A DNA stretch of 64,000 bases, from NCBI GenBank assembly GCA_023374045.1, contig CM041782.1, positions 188,250,925-188,314,924 on the forward strand. Reading direction: 5' to 3'. Shown here piece by piece: positions 12,417 to 24,789 of the stretch. The stretch comes from Limonium bicolor. Taxonomy: Eukaryota; Streptophyta; Magnoliopsida; Caryophyllales; Plumbaginaceae. Position numbers and translations under genes: made by a program. The first letter of the stretch is position 1. The number at the start of each line of letters is the position of its first letter. Below the pieces are notes generated by a model, which did no database searches, was not told where the DNA came from, and was given only the letters and a program-made list of their open reading frames with translations.

Positions 12417-15400
12417 TGAAATACCCCGAACTTAAATATAGTGATTAAAATTATCCTAGTATGTATTTGAGGGCCTAATAGCGCCTAAGTAATATTGGTA
12501 AGGAAAAATAAACCCAAAAGAAATGAAGAAGAAACGCTTAAAAAGCGAAAAACGCTAAATAAGCGTTAAATAACCATAGGAGGTATGAGACCTCGGTTAG
12601 AGTACTATATGGATTCTAAAGGCTTATTCATGCCCAATTAGTGTACGGGAACGATCCCCGAAGAAAACAGATCCAAATAACGTATTAAAACGCTAATAGG
12701 ACTTTAGCGCACATTTTCGAGAAAACCCAAAAAACGTGACTTTGAGTGGTCAAACGAACCCGTAAAAATTATATTCTTTAAATAACTATAATTAAGCATT
12801 AAAGGAAGCTTAATAACCAATAAAATTAAAGAAACGAGAAAATTCCGAAAAACGGGCCCGGTTAGTGAAGAGTACCAAAACCGGGTAAATTAACGAGCGT
12901 TTTCTGTAAAAGACGAAAAACGCTCCAACTAGTAATACAGTAGGGGGCTGGTTTTTAATGAGTCAAATAACCGCCTCACACACATGTAACTAGCTAATTA
13001 AATAAGAGATCAAAAAGCAAAAAGTAATAAAGTAAAAAGGGTACTTTACCTTTTCTCTCACCTCACACTCTCATTTCTCTATTCTCTCACCTTCCTTCTC
13101 TCACCCAGCCGATCTCCCTCTTCTCCCTCCTCTAGTTGGAAATTTTGAAGCTCCCCAAAGAACAAAAATGGCTTCTCCTCTTCTCTTGTATGCTCCAACT
13201 TCATTTGAACCCCAAATGCAAAAATAAGTACATATTCTTCCTCCTCTCATCATTCTACCATTCTCTCTTTTCAAAATCCAAAAATGAGGAATTTCATCTC
13301 CATGGGTTTTCCCCATTCAAAGAGAAAATGACATCAATGTAAAGCTTGGAGTCTCTCTCTCCATTAAGGTAAAAATCTACATGAAAAACTCATGTTTCCT
13401 CCATTCTCCTTTGTAACCGATTTTTGCCCATTTGTAATGCTCTATTTTTCTCTCTCTTTTGAGCATCATTCCAACCTTCCAAGGGTGGTGGAATCACCTT
13501 CTTGAACCAAGGGCTAAAACCCCTCTTAGAAGACTCCAAAGGTAAACCCTAGAATTTGTGTTTTAAGCACCTCAATGAATTAGTATAAATCTAAGGGTTA
13601 GTATTTAATTACACTTGTTTTTGTGTTCATTGGGTGATGGGAATGGAGTTTGACAACTCCATTCCCCATATGACCGATTTTGTGCAAGAAAGAGAGAGAA
13701 GGAGGAGAATTGGAAAAGAAAAGAAGGAATTATAAGCTTAAGGTAAGAGCTCCTTCTTAATGCTAAATTTTAATGCGTTAGAGTAATGGGAATGGGTAAA
13801 CTAATTAAAGAACCCAAAATATTGTACTAGTATTGTAGTTATGGAAGTTTGAGTATTTGTTAGCTAGTATTTGAATTGTAGGCCTTAAAGCCAAATAAAT
13901 TGTGTATGTGTATTAGTATTGTTGTTTGAGGAAGTATGGATGAATTGATATTGCATTGAGTGCTGGTAGGACCCTTGTATGGGTGTGGCTAGTTTAGGAA
14001 TGAATTTAGTGAGAAAGTATGTATGTGGCTATAGAAATGTAGGTGAACTATGGCAAAATTTTAGTAGGAATGTGCATTTATGGATGACTTGGTGAATGAA
14101 AGAACCAATGTAATTGTGATGGATGAGTAAGGATGTTTAGTAACCATGAAGTGGTAGTAGTATAAGAATAAAATGTTAAAAATCTGTAGCAAGAGGTGTT
14201 GAAGTGTGTTGGAGAAACTAGGAAGAATTAGTGTGTGGGACTTAGTAAAATGAGTATTGTACTGGGGAAGACTTGGGTTGAGTATAATGGAAATAGGAAA
14301 TGAAAGAGCCATAGGATTAGTGGGAAGAAGAAAGGAAAAATCTGTAGCATTTGTTGAAAAGAAAAACTAAAACAGTGGAGGAGGAAAAATTGACAGTGGA
14401 ATGTGTAGGTAACAGATTTGTATTGAGATGGATAGGTTAGTATTGATGGCTTAATTAGGGTCAAAATAACTCCCAAGATTATATGTAGGAGTATTAGGGA
14501 AGAGATTGGTAGAAGTTTGGAGTTGAAACATAATAAAAAACACACTTATTTTTCATTACTGCAACTGGTCTGGGTTTGTAAACAAGTACAGAAACCCGGA
14601 CCAGTCAAAAAACACGGCAAATGTATTTCAGAAGGAGTGGTCCGGGTTTGTAAACCAGGACTTAAACCCGGACCACCCCATTTTCACACCCTGAGACTTC
14701 TCCAAACTTGTGGTCCCGGTTTGTAAAGTAGTACACAAACCCGGACCAGTCATTTTTCTTACCCGAGAGTTCTACAAAGTAGTGGTCCGGGTTTGTAAAC
14801 CCGGACAATAACCCGGACCACATCATTTTCTTCACAGAAACCATTTTAAAGCTAATCTAAGGTAGGGTAATGATGGGTAATGATGGTATAAGATAATTAA
14901 GACATGATTAATGATGTTAAGGGTCATTAAGGCCATGAGCAAGCTTAGGAAGTAATTTTAAGTAAGTGACATAACTAAAGGTATTTGGGTAACAAAGAGT
15001 TAGTAAGTATAAACTGGGAAAACTTTAGAAAAGTAATAAGTAAGGTTAATTACATATAGTTAACCACCCCACTCTATGTATGTGATAGGATTCGAATAGT
15101 CAAACACCGAAGGGAGTTGGTGAGTCCAAAATCAACGGGTGAAAGGTGATTTCTTCATGCTCTGTATCCTAACCTGGTTACCCCGATTTGTGTGCTTATT
15201 TGATCACCTAAATAAGATAAATGCATGAATCGGACTTTAATGCACTTACTTGTGCTTGTATTATATTTGTTCTTGCTATATTGTCTTGAACATTTAGTTT
15301 GTATAATTCATGAAATGAATGGATGAAGATGAAGTGTATGTGTACCTTGTAGTGTACTTGTGTAATGTATTATACCTTGAATGGATGTGTATGTGAGCAA

Positions 15401-16594
15401 TGTATTATTGTGTGGTCTGGATGTGATGACTTCTACTAATTCCTAACTACCTAACTCCTAACGTAAGTATGAGTAAATTGGAATGAGTAGAAGTCCGATA
15501 TAGTTTCGGCCACGCGTGAGGAAGAGGAGACACAAGAGGTTGGATCCGATTCATGGCTTTAATCTTTTCCACGGCCCAAACCCCTTAAATGGGTAGCATC
15601 CTGGATTAGTGAGCCACCTAAAGATCGGTGGTGGGACGGTGTAGTCCCTGCCCGGAGGTCACCACGACTTGACTTGAGTAAGTAGTAAGTAAGTAAAGTA
15701 TTGTATGAGTAATGGTCTTGGCTGGTGTAAGTCATTGACCCTGAGTAAAAGAGTAATGACCACCCGATTAACCCGGGTGGGTAAATTAAGCTAACAAGCA
15801 TCGTGTATGTATTGTGTAAGCGTATTACTGTAAAGGTAAGTATGTATGGTTGACTTATACTGTCTTCCTTGTATGTATTGAAATGTATGTATGTATTCTC
15901 TGTGATGTATGGTAGTATTGTGAGTGAAAGCATGTATGTATGTATTAGTAAAATGAATCGCATGTATTCGACCAAGTGGTCGGCGTACCCTCGCTAGTAC
16001 GCGGGGTATGCGGAAGTCATATGCAGCGTAAGCTGAGCCCCTGGGGGCATTGTTTTTATTGTACAGGTACCGAGCGGATAAGGTCGCAGTAAGAGACCGG
16101 TGGCTGGGTTTAGTATAGATAGCTAGGATGAGTTGTAGATAGTAGAGAAAGGTATAAGGCTTGCAGCCTTTGATGTAGAAGTGTACCAAGGGGGTACACC
16201 ATAATGTAATTGCAAGTATGTAGTTGTAAGGAATGGGTAGATGCTAGACCCTTAATGAGTATGTGTGAACTTGAAAGAATTGTGGCATTTGTATTTGGAT
16301 TTGGATCTTAGTAAACTCGGTATATTGTATTGTATTGTATTGTGTTTTGGAGTATCATATTGAATGGAGTATTGAAGTACTTGGTTGGTAATTGGAGTAT
16401 GTAGTGTAACTGTGTAGTACTCGGGTATTCCGGTCCATCAGACCGATGTTGTAAGTAGTAGTAGGCTTGTTAGTCACGTGGGTGGCTGACGGCATTGTAT
16501 CACCCACCGTTGTGTAAGTAAGTATCCGCTGCGAAGGTATGTAAGTAGGAGGTGATTGGATGGTAATAACAGTATTAGCGGTAGGGGTGTTACA
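12417..16594 (+). mobile_element. solo LTR F, 4178 bp
   Basis: It starts TGAAATACCCC and ends GGGGTGTTACA, inside the 3' LTR of A; the 5' LTR copy at about 1340 shows the uninterrupted sequence. It has no primer site, polypurine tract or coding interior, hence a solo LTR of the A/B/C type. Left flank is GTGAA and right flank AATTA, so no clean 5-bp TSD is visible; loss of three bases on the right could explain this. It contains CT-rich sequence near 13060-13130, a four-hairpin array (14567-14819) and a 3' double hairpin at 16024-16047. Confidence 0.8.
14567..14819 (+). repeat. array of four hairpins in F
   Basis: Four inverted repeats of the form GGTCCGGGTTTGT...ACAAACCCGGACC, roughly 70 bp apart. 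Compared with A and B (GGTCCGGGAC...GTCCCGGACC) the inner stem has changed on both arms together, so pairing is kept. Confidence 0.8.
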
Positions 16595-19525
16595 AATTAA
16601 TGTACTTAGTTTCAATAATGGGACTTCTAACAAGTGCTAACCGGGGAGTGAGGAGTCCGGTCATTCCGGCCACGCGTGTGAGTATGGGGGTCGTTGTCAT
16701 GTCAGGTTCAACTCTCTCTGTATGTTATGGTTGTTTTCATTCTTGGTTTCCAACCTCCCTTTAGCTTAACCAAGGCTATTTTACTGACTGAAATACCGTA
16801 AACCTAAGTATGCTAAGTAAACATCAAGTTATGATTTAATCAGGCTAAAACATGCCTTAGAAACATTGGTAGACAATTTAAACCAAGGAAAACACAAGAA
16901 AACGCCATAAGGGCAATTTAAGCAAAAATGTGCTCTAAGCTTAAAGTGACTTTGATTAGCAAACAAATATCATTATAAGACCTTATTAACATGCTAATGG
17001 ACATGTTAAATCAACTACCAAAGAAAACCAAGCTCAAAAACAAGCTTAAACACAAAATGCTTTAAGATTCCTTAAAGCACCTTTTTGAGAAATTGTCTTA
17101 GAAATGAGTTTTGAGTGGCTAAATGCCCATGATTGAACCTTAATCAAAATGTGTACTAATTAGTATCACATTAGGAAGCCTAAATCAATGAGAAATCAAA
17201 AATTTCACAAATTTGTGCACTAATTTGTGAATAGTGCCAAATAGTGCATAGTTTAAGCTTTAGTCAACATAAGTCAATAAGTTAGTCAACCAAGACCATA
17301 AATATCTTGTTTATAAGGGGGGGGACGGTTTTAAGGGGATGAGTCACCATAGGCTTCATCAAAAATAAGAAAAGAAGGGAAAGTCAGTGGAAAAAGACTA
17401 TTCATCATTATTTGCCGAATATCTTCTTTTAGCCAACCTCTCTCCTCTCTTCTTCATTCTTTCTTCTTTCCACCGATTTTTATTCTTCTCTGTTCCAGAC
17501 CGTTCCAAGCAGCTCCATTCATGCCCCATCTTCATTTGTCCACCAAATGTTCATTTTAGCTCCAAATCAAAAAGTAAGCATAGATTATTCTTAGTTGGAG
17601 CAAGACCTACCCTTCTATCTTTTCAAATCCTTCAAAGCTCAAGTTTTGTGCCATGATAAAACTCCATTGATGGAGGAAAATCAAGTTTGAAGAGCTCTTT
17701 TGGTTCTCCATTCATCCAAGGTAATGAAAGTGAAAGAAAAATCAACTTTCCTTCATTTTTCACCCATGTCCGAAAATTAACTTCTCATGGGGTCTTGTTT
17801 TATCCCTTGTTCTAGCTTGTTTCTATTCTCCAAGGGCTAGAGGAGGTCGTTCTTGATTCATATCCAAGCTTAATTTAAGACTTCAAAGGTAAACACTCAT
17901 TTTAATACCTTAAAACACATTTTTAACCTAGGGATGATTCCTTAAGGTTAGTGTATTTTTTAGCACTCATGAGAGTCATTGTATATTGGTTAGAACATTG
18001 GAAAGGGAGATTTAATTGGTGGCCGAGATTCATTCAAGAAATGCCCTAAGGAGGAAGTTAAGATAAGCTTGAGAAAAACACGGTAAATTGCTTACCTAAT
18101 GGTGGTTTAAGGTTTTAAGGGATGAGGTTTAGTTAAGTACAAATGTAGCTTAAAGCTTACATTATGTAATGGTTTATATAACCTATGAGAAGAATATGAA
18201 CATACTTGTGAACTTGATTAAGGAGCCAATGGGAATGAGTTAGTAAGATAAGTATAAGGTGAATTATGAGAACACTTATATTGCTATGGGAGCATTGTTG
18301 TGTGTATTTGCAGGTTGAAAGCTTTGATATGTGGGAAATTCAGTGTTTAAGTTTAAGTCATTTAAGGGCCTAAGAGCCATGTCATTTAAGAGCCTTAGTG
18401 CTATGCAATTTAAGATTATTGCACTATATTGAGTTTGTTGTGAATGAGTAGATTTGGGTGAGAACATATGATGAGAAAGGATTTGATGTGTGTGAGATGA
18501 TTGTACGAGAAAACAATGCATTTGGGCATGATAATATACTAGAAGAGCTATGGCGAAATTGAGTAGGAAACAAAGTGTTTAGAGGTGGTTGTGAATTGAT
18601 ATGACCTAGGATTTACTAGGAGTCATTAAAAAGGAATATGAGTGGAAATGAGTTAACTAAGGAGTTCTTGAGGTTTAGAATGGCCTAGAGTTGTCTAGGA
18701 GGAATTAGAGGATAGGTGGGTGTATTAAACACATCAAAGTCATGGTATGAGGAATGGTAAGACTTGTGCAAAAATCTGGAGGAAATGGTGTATAATGTTT
18801 TGAGATGATTTAGGTATGAACTAGAGAATATAACAATGAGAACTTTAAGAAGCTTGTGTAAGTGGTGAAGAGGCTAGTGATGGATTAATAAGGTTATAGT
18901 TGGATGGTAATGAGTGGACTTGGGTGATGGAAGTGAAAATTGATGGAGGATGTTGTAAATTGTCAAGGAAAATGACTAGGAATGTATAAGAGTGTATGAT
19001 CACGATAATGGTGAGTAAATTGAGTGAAAGAGGTGGAAATGTCTAAGGAGGGTGTAGCATGGTCAAGGTAAATGAAGAACAGTGTTAAGGTGCTAAGAGG
19101 ATGGAAAGAAATGCTTAGGTATGTTCAAGTTTAGGAGTGATGAGTAACAAATGGAAAGGAGAGAAAATTGTGCATGGAGATGCAAGATAACCTTGGAGAG
19201 TTTAGCAAAGGAAAGATGGATGAATAATGATGTTTGAGGAGTAGTTATATTGGTTGAAAGGAAACACTAAGGTTAGTTGGAGTTTAAGACAAAATTTACG
19301 TGTGGGAAGTGTAAGGAATTAAGTTATAAGTGTTTAGGATTTAGTAAGAACTTGAATAATGATCAAGGAATTCGGAGGTGAGTTGATCCATGAGTTAGAA
19401 GATTTTAAGTGCTAAAATGGTGTTAGAACATGTGTGAATACATGGGGAAAGATTAGAAGAAGATTGGACAAAAGAACAAGTGTGGAATGATGTTCAAAAC
19501 TATAAAATTTAACAGTTTAAAGTGT

Positions 19526-19777
19526 GGTCCGGGACTTAGTCCTTGGATAAAGTCCCGGACCAGCACTAAAAACATGCCGAAAATCCAAGTTTAGATTGGT
19601 CCGGGACATAGGTCTTGTAATAAGTCCCAGACCAGCACAAAAAAACTACCGAGAGTACCTTCCAGAAGTGGTCCGGGACCTAGGTTAAGTAACAAGTCCC
19701 GGACCACCCATAAATAAGTGCAGAGAGTAAGGCCAGTAATTGGTCTGGGACTACAGTCCAGGACCATGTCCCGGACC
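19526..19777 (+). repeat. array of four hairpins in B LTR
   Basis: Four GGTCCGGGAC...GTCCCGGACC inverted repeats, separated by short A-rich spacers. Some arms carry one mismatch. Confidence 0.8.
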
Positions 19778-20223
19778 AGCCATTTTTACAAAGGAAGTGT
19801 GCTTTTTAGATGGTAAATGAAGGGGGCTTGTTGGATAATGCTATTATAAGGTTATTAAGAGTTGTTTGGTGAAATTTTATGGCCATTGGAGGTGTGAACA
19901 AGTGTGAGGTGAAATGGGAAGTAAATAACATAAGTGGTTAAGCTTGAACTACAATGATTTAGTGGTATTTATTTGGAGATCATTAGTGATGATATGAGTT
20001 AGGTTAACTAAAAGAAATTAACCACCCAATTTGATCAATGTTTTAGGGTTTGAGAATTTGGACTCCGGAGGAGAGTAAGCAACCGAACGACAAATGGTGA
20101 ACGGTATGGTTTTCTTGTGACCTGCTTGCTAACGAGGTGTCCCTCGGCTTGTGTGTGCTATTTGTTTATGTGTGTGCCGACTAAACAAGATAAAGCATGC
20201 AACCGGAATATTATGTTTGTTGT

Positions 20224-20228
20224 GTGAT
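20224..20228. other. target-site duplication of C, left copy
   Basis: GTGAT here is repeated at 38146-38150, directly after the right end of C. This fixes C as one insertion of 17.9 kb that includes D. Confidence 0.9.
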
Positions 20229-23200
20229 TGAAATACCCCAAACCTAAGTATGTTAAGTAAACATCAATATATGATGTAGTAAGGCTAAAATATGCCTTAG
20301 AGAGATTGGTAGACAATTTAAACAAGGAAAACACAAGAAAATGCCTTAAAGGCAATTTGGGCAAAAACGTGCTCTAAGCTTGGAGAGACTTGGGTGAGCA
20401 CCAAATATGCTAAGACCTTAGTAATATCCTAATGGTCATTTTAAACCAATTACCAAAGAAAACCAAGCTTGAAAACAAGCTTAAACACAAAATGTGCTTT
20501 AAGACTCCTTAAAGCACCTTTTTGAGAAATTGTTTTAGAAATGGGTTTTGAGTGGCTAAATGCCTATGATTACATCTTAATCAACATGTGTACTAATTAG
20601 TATCACATTAGGAAGCCTAAATCAATGGGAAATCAAAAATTTCACGAATGTGTGCACTAATTTGTGAATAGTGCCAAATAGTGACTAGTTTAGTCTTTAA
20701 TCACTTAAGTCTAATTAGTTGGTCAAACAAGACCATGACTTGCCTTAATTAATGGGGGGCCGGTTTTCTAAGGGAGGATGAGTCACCATGTGTAGTCAAA
20801 TAATGTTATAAAGAAGAGGAAAAAGTAAGAAGTTACTATTTGGTTTTAAAAGCAAAATATCTCTTATAAGTTACCTTTCTTTCTCTCTCTCTCTTCATTT
20901 CTCTTTTCCACGGTTTCTTCTTCTCTTCTCTTGCTCCAAAACCGAGAGAGCTCCATCCATGGGTGCTCCACCTTCAAATGCTCACCAAGTGTTCATCTTT
21001 GCTCCAAATCAAAAACCAAGTATAGATTTCTCTTAGTTAGGCCAAGAACTATCTTCCTATCTTCTCAAATCCTTCAAAGCTCAAGTTTGTGCCATGAGAA
21101 AACTCCATTGATGGAGGAAAATCAAGTTTGAAGAGCCCATTTGGTTCTCCATTCATTCAAGGTGAGGAAAATGTAAGAAAAACCATGTTTCCATCATTCC
21201 TTCCACATGGCCGAAAATTACTACTCATGGGGCCTTGTTTCTATGCCTTGTTCTAGCTTGATTTATTCACCAAGGACTAGTGGAGGTCCTATTTCATTCA
21301 ATGCCCAAGTCTACCTTGAGACTTCAAAGGTAATCATCCACTCTTATGCCTTAGAACACATTTCTAACCTAGGTTTTCATTCCTTGAGGTTAGTGTATTG
21401 TTTAGTACTCATGTGAGTCATTGAATATTGGTTAGAACATTGGCAAAGGGAAGTTTAAGTGGTGGCCGATATTCATGCAAGAAGAAGGTCTAAGGAGGAG
21501 ATAAGATAAGCTTGAGAAAACAAGGTAAATTACTTACCTAATGGTATTTTAAGGTTTAAGGAATGAGTTTTAGATGAGTACCAATGTAGCCTAGGGCTTA
21601 CATTAGGTAATGGGTTGTATAACCTAAGAAAAAGAACTTAAACAAGCTTGTGAACTTGTGACTAAGGAGCCAATGGGAATGAGTTGATAATATAAGTTTA
21701 AGATGAGTTTTAAGAGCATTATAACTACTATGAGATTGATGGATGTATTTGCAGGTTGAAGGCTTTTATATGTGGGAAATTCAGTGTTTAAGTTTAAGTT
21801 ATTTAAGGGCCTAAGAGCCATGTCATTTAAGAGCCTTAGTGCTATGCAATTTAAGATTATTGCAATATATTGAGTTGTTGTGAATGAGTTGGTTTGGGTG
21901 ATGAGGCAAGATGAGAAAGAACTTGATGTGGGTGAGATGGTTGAATGAGGAAAAATAATGTTTTGGGCATGATAAGATACTAGAGAAGCTATGGCGAAAT
22001 TTGAGTAGAAATGAGTGTTTAGGTGATGGTGGTGAATTAATATGACCTAGGATTTACTAGGAGTCATATAAAGGAAATTGAGTGGAAATGAGTTAACTAA
22101 GGAGTTCTTGAGGTTTAGAATGACCTAGAATGGTCTATGAGGAAATTAGAGTTTAGATGGGTGTATTGAACACACCAAAGTCATGGTTTGAGGAGTGGTA
22201 AGACTTGTGCAAATGTGGAGGAGAAGGTGTACAATGCTTTAGGATAATGTAGGTATGAACTAGGGAGTATAACAATGAGAGTTTTGGATAGCTTGTGTAA
22301 GTGTGATGATACTAGTAGTGGACTAATGAGGTTTAGTTTAGATGGTAATGAGTGGACTTAGGTGATGGAAGAAAGGTGTGGGAGAATGTTGTCAAATGTC
22401 AAGGAAAATGACTAGGAATGTAAAAGAGCGTATGATCATGAGAATGGTGAGTAAGTGAGAAAAAGGAGATGGAAATGTCCAAGGAAGGTGTAGGATAGTT
22501 AAGGTAAAGAAGAACAAGGTTAAGGTGCTAAGAAGATGGGGAAAATGCATAGGTAAGTTCATGAGTTTAGGTTGATGAGTAGAAAAAGGAAAAGAAAGGA
22601 ATTGTGCATGAACATGCAAGATAACCTTGGAAGGTTAGGCAAGCGAAGAGGGGATGCAATAATGCTAGGGAGAAGCTACATTGATTGGGAAGGAAACACT
22701 TTGGATGGTTAGAGTTTTAGACAAAGATTACATGTTGGAAAATAAGGAAATAAGTAACAAGTGTTAGAAATTTTTGTAAGGATTGAGAAAATGGTTAAGG
22801 AGGTTTTAAAGGATGTTCTAAGGTGAGTTTAAGTGCCTATATGGTATTGAGGCATAATGGGACACTTGTGGAAGAGTTGGGCATTTTTGTAAGAAATGAG
22901 ATAAGTGTTTAAGGATGTAGAAGATGGGTATTTTGGCCTGTCCGAACTTCCGTCCGAATTTGGAAGCTCGGACATGCCCTGTTGCGATTTAATTTTCCGA
23001 GTCTCGGCCAGTGTCCGGACTTCAGTCCGACCTTAGAAGTTCGGACACTTGAAATTTTTCTTTCGATTTCTCCTCGACCTATGTCCGAACTTAGGGAAGT
23101 TCGGACACATGTTCGGACACACGTCTGGTTGCACCCTTTTGAGTCTCGACTTGCGTCTGAACTTGGAAAGCTCGGTCACAAGTTCGGACGCGGTGCTGTT

Positions 23201-24789
23201 TTGACCAAAAACTTTGTTTAAGGTTAGGAAATGATATCCAATGGTGGGGATTGATATGTAATGATGATATAAGGTTGTCTAAGACATGTTTGGTGGGTAA
23301 CAATGATAATTAAGTGGGTGAATAAGTATAAGTTATGAGGAGAAGTGATTCGCTTAAGATTAGGTTTATAAGAACTTAAGTGGTGTTAGATGGGGATCAT
23401 TAGTGACTAAGTGAGTTAAGTAAGTTAGCTTTATTGGAAAAGTAATTAACAACCTAAAACTGAAAGAATGTTTTAGGGTTAGAGAATTAGGACTCCAGAG
23501 AAGAGTAAGCAACCGAACGACCAACGGTGAACGGTACAGTTCTTCTTGTGACCTGCTTGCTAACGAGGTGTCCCTCGGCTTGTGTGCTATTTGTTCTTGT
23601 GTGCTCACTAAACAAGATAAAGCATGCAACCGGAATATTTTGTTTATTGTATTGTTGTGTGATGTTTGGGAACTAACACAACATACCGTGAGAACTTACT
23701 AACCAACGTTTAGTAAGGAATTGAGTGAGACTAAGGAACGCTCCCTAATATGAGTTTGATATAAACCGAAAGAGGTTAACCAACAAAAATGGTCTTGAGA
23801 CTACTACTAACTGGAAACTTGAGTGAGGAAACCCGGGACTGACTCCGGTCATGCATGCTAAGGAAAGGGGGTGGTATCTATAGCAGATTCGACTTCCGCT
23901 TAAGGACTTGTCTTCGGACTTGTAGCCTAGGGCGGTTGCCGGCTCAGCTACGCCGGACTCCCGTCCAGGGTAGGTGGCATTAAGATGGTGCGGTGGGATC
24001 ACGTAAATCCCAGTTTGAATTTAAGCTACAACCATTCCCCTCAGGAACGGTTTGTATACTGAGAATAAGTTAAGGTTAAGATTAAGGTAAGGTTAAGATA
24101 AGTTACAACCATTCCTCTTTAAAGGATGGTTTGTATTATTAAGACTAAGATAAGCTACATCCACTCCTTATTAAAGGATGGTTGTTTCTAAGATCAAGAT
24201 AAGACTAAGATTGAGGTGAGATAAGGATGGACTAAGATTAAGAGGAAATATAACTTAAGGAGTTAAATAATTAACTCTCTAATTAAGGGAATGCATTTAA
24301 GTCGTTCTTTATGTTTGAACTTTGATTGTTCATATTTGGTTTGTTGTTTACTGCACTTTCTATTATGTCGTGCATCTAATCAACCTCCATGCTATCGACA
24401 ATTAGTCGTCGTAGCCACGTTAGCTTGGGGGCCATGAGAGGATCGTACCAGCATTCGTGCTGACCCCCTTTGGGGGCTGTTTTTACTACACAGGTGAACG
24501 TCAGGAGGCGGCCGTCGCGAGAGTAAGAAGGGGTACAAGTGTTACGGGTTAAGCGTGGCCTACGAGTTGTGCATGTACACTCGTATGGCAATTGAGTTAG
24601 TAAGATGTATAGGATGTGAGGGGATTGTAAGAAGGATATTTATTTGGTAAAGGTTGTTATGTACTAATGTTCGGTATATTCTGTAGTCAGACCGTGGCAA
24701 GGTCCTGGTATGTATTTAAATCCGCTGTAGAGTTTGTATATATGGTGTTAAGTTGTGATAACCACAATTGGATCGAGATGGGGTGTACA
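20229..24789 (+). repeat. 5' LTR of element C, 4561 bp
   Basis: It starts TGAAATACCCC, ends TGTACA (one T short of the family ending) and is followed by a primer site. It is inserted in B's 5' LTR with TSD GTGAT. Its last 1.4 kb (23380-24789) is almost identical to the 3' LTR remnant at 28368-28678 and 37041-38145, indicating a recent insertion. It holds a hairpin array at 22940-23190 and a 3' double hairpin at 24450-24476. Confidence 0.9.
22940..23190 (+). repeat. hairpin array in C LTR (GTCCGAAC type)
   Basis: Four inverted repeats such as GTCCGAACTTCC with GGAAGCTCGGAC and GTCCGAACTT with AAGTTCGGAC. The position matches the GGTCCGGG arrays of A, B and F, but both arms have changed sequence. 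Confidence 0.75.

Larger units (their letters stand above)
9044..16789 (+). repeat. 3' LTR of element A, interrupted by F, cut by B
   Basis: The LTR starts TGAAATACCCC at 9044 and continues to 12416, resumes after solo LTR F at 16595, and is cut at 16790 where element B begins. 11078 onward repeats the start of the window. A TATA box (9738-9745) followed by a pyrimidine-rich stretch suggests the promoter lies about 0.7 kb into the LTR, so the transcribed part of the LTR is several kb long. Short open frames here are not conserved as proteins. Confidence 0.85.
16790..20228 (+). repeat. 5' LTR of element B, first part
   Basis: It starts TGAAATACC and matches the B 3' LTR start at 63856. It is interrupted at 20229 by element C and resumes at 38146. 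It includes a TATA-like box (17310-17317), a CT-rich stretch after it, and a hairpin array (19526-19777). A short open frame at 17387-17656 has a counterpart in C but is explained by LTR homology. Confidence 0.85.

Noticed and set aside
17387..21131. Small similar open frames in the LTRs of B (17387-17656) and C (20931-21131)
   Set aside because: They follow LTR homology in a CT-rich stretch; neither start nor end is shared and no known domain is visible.
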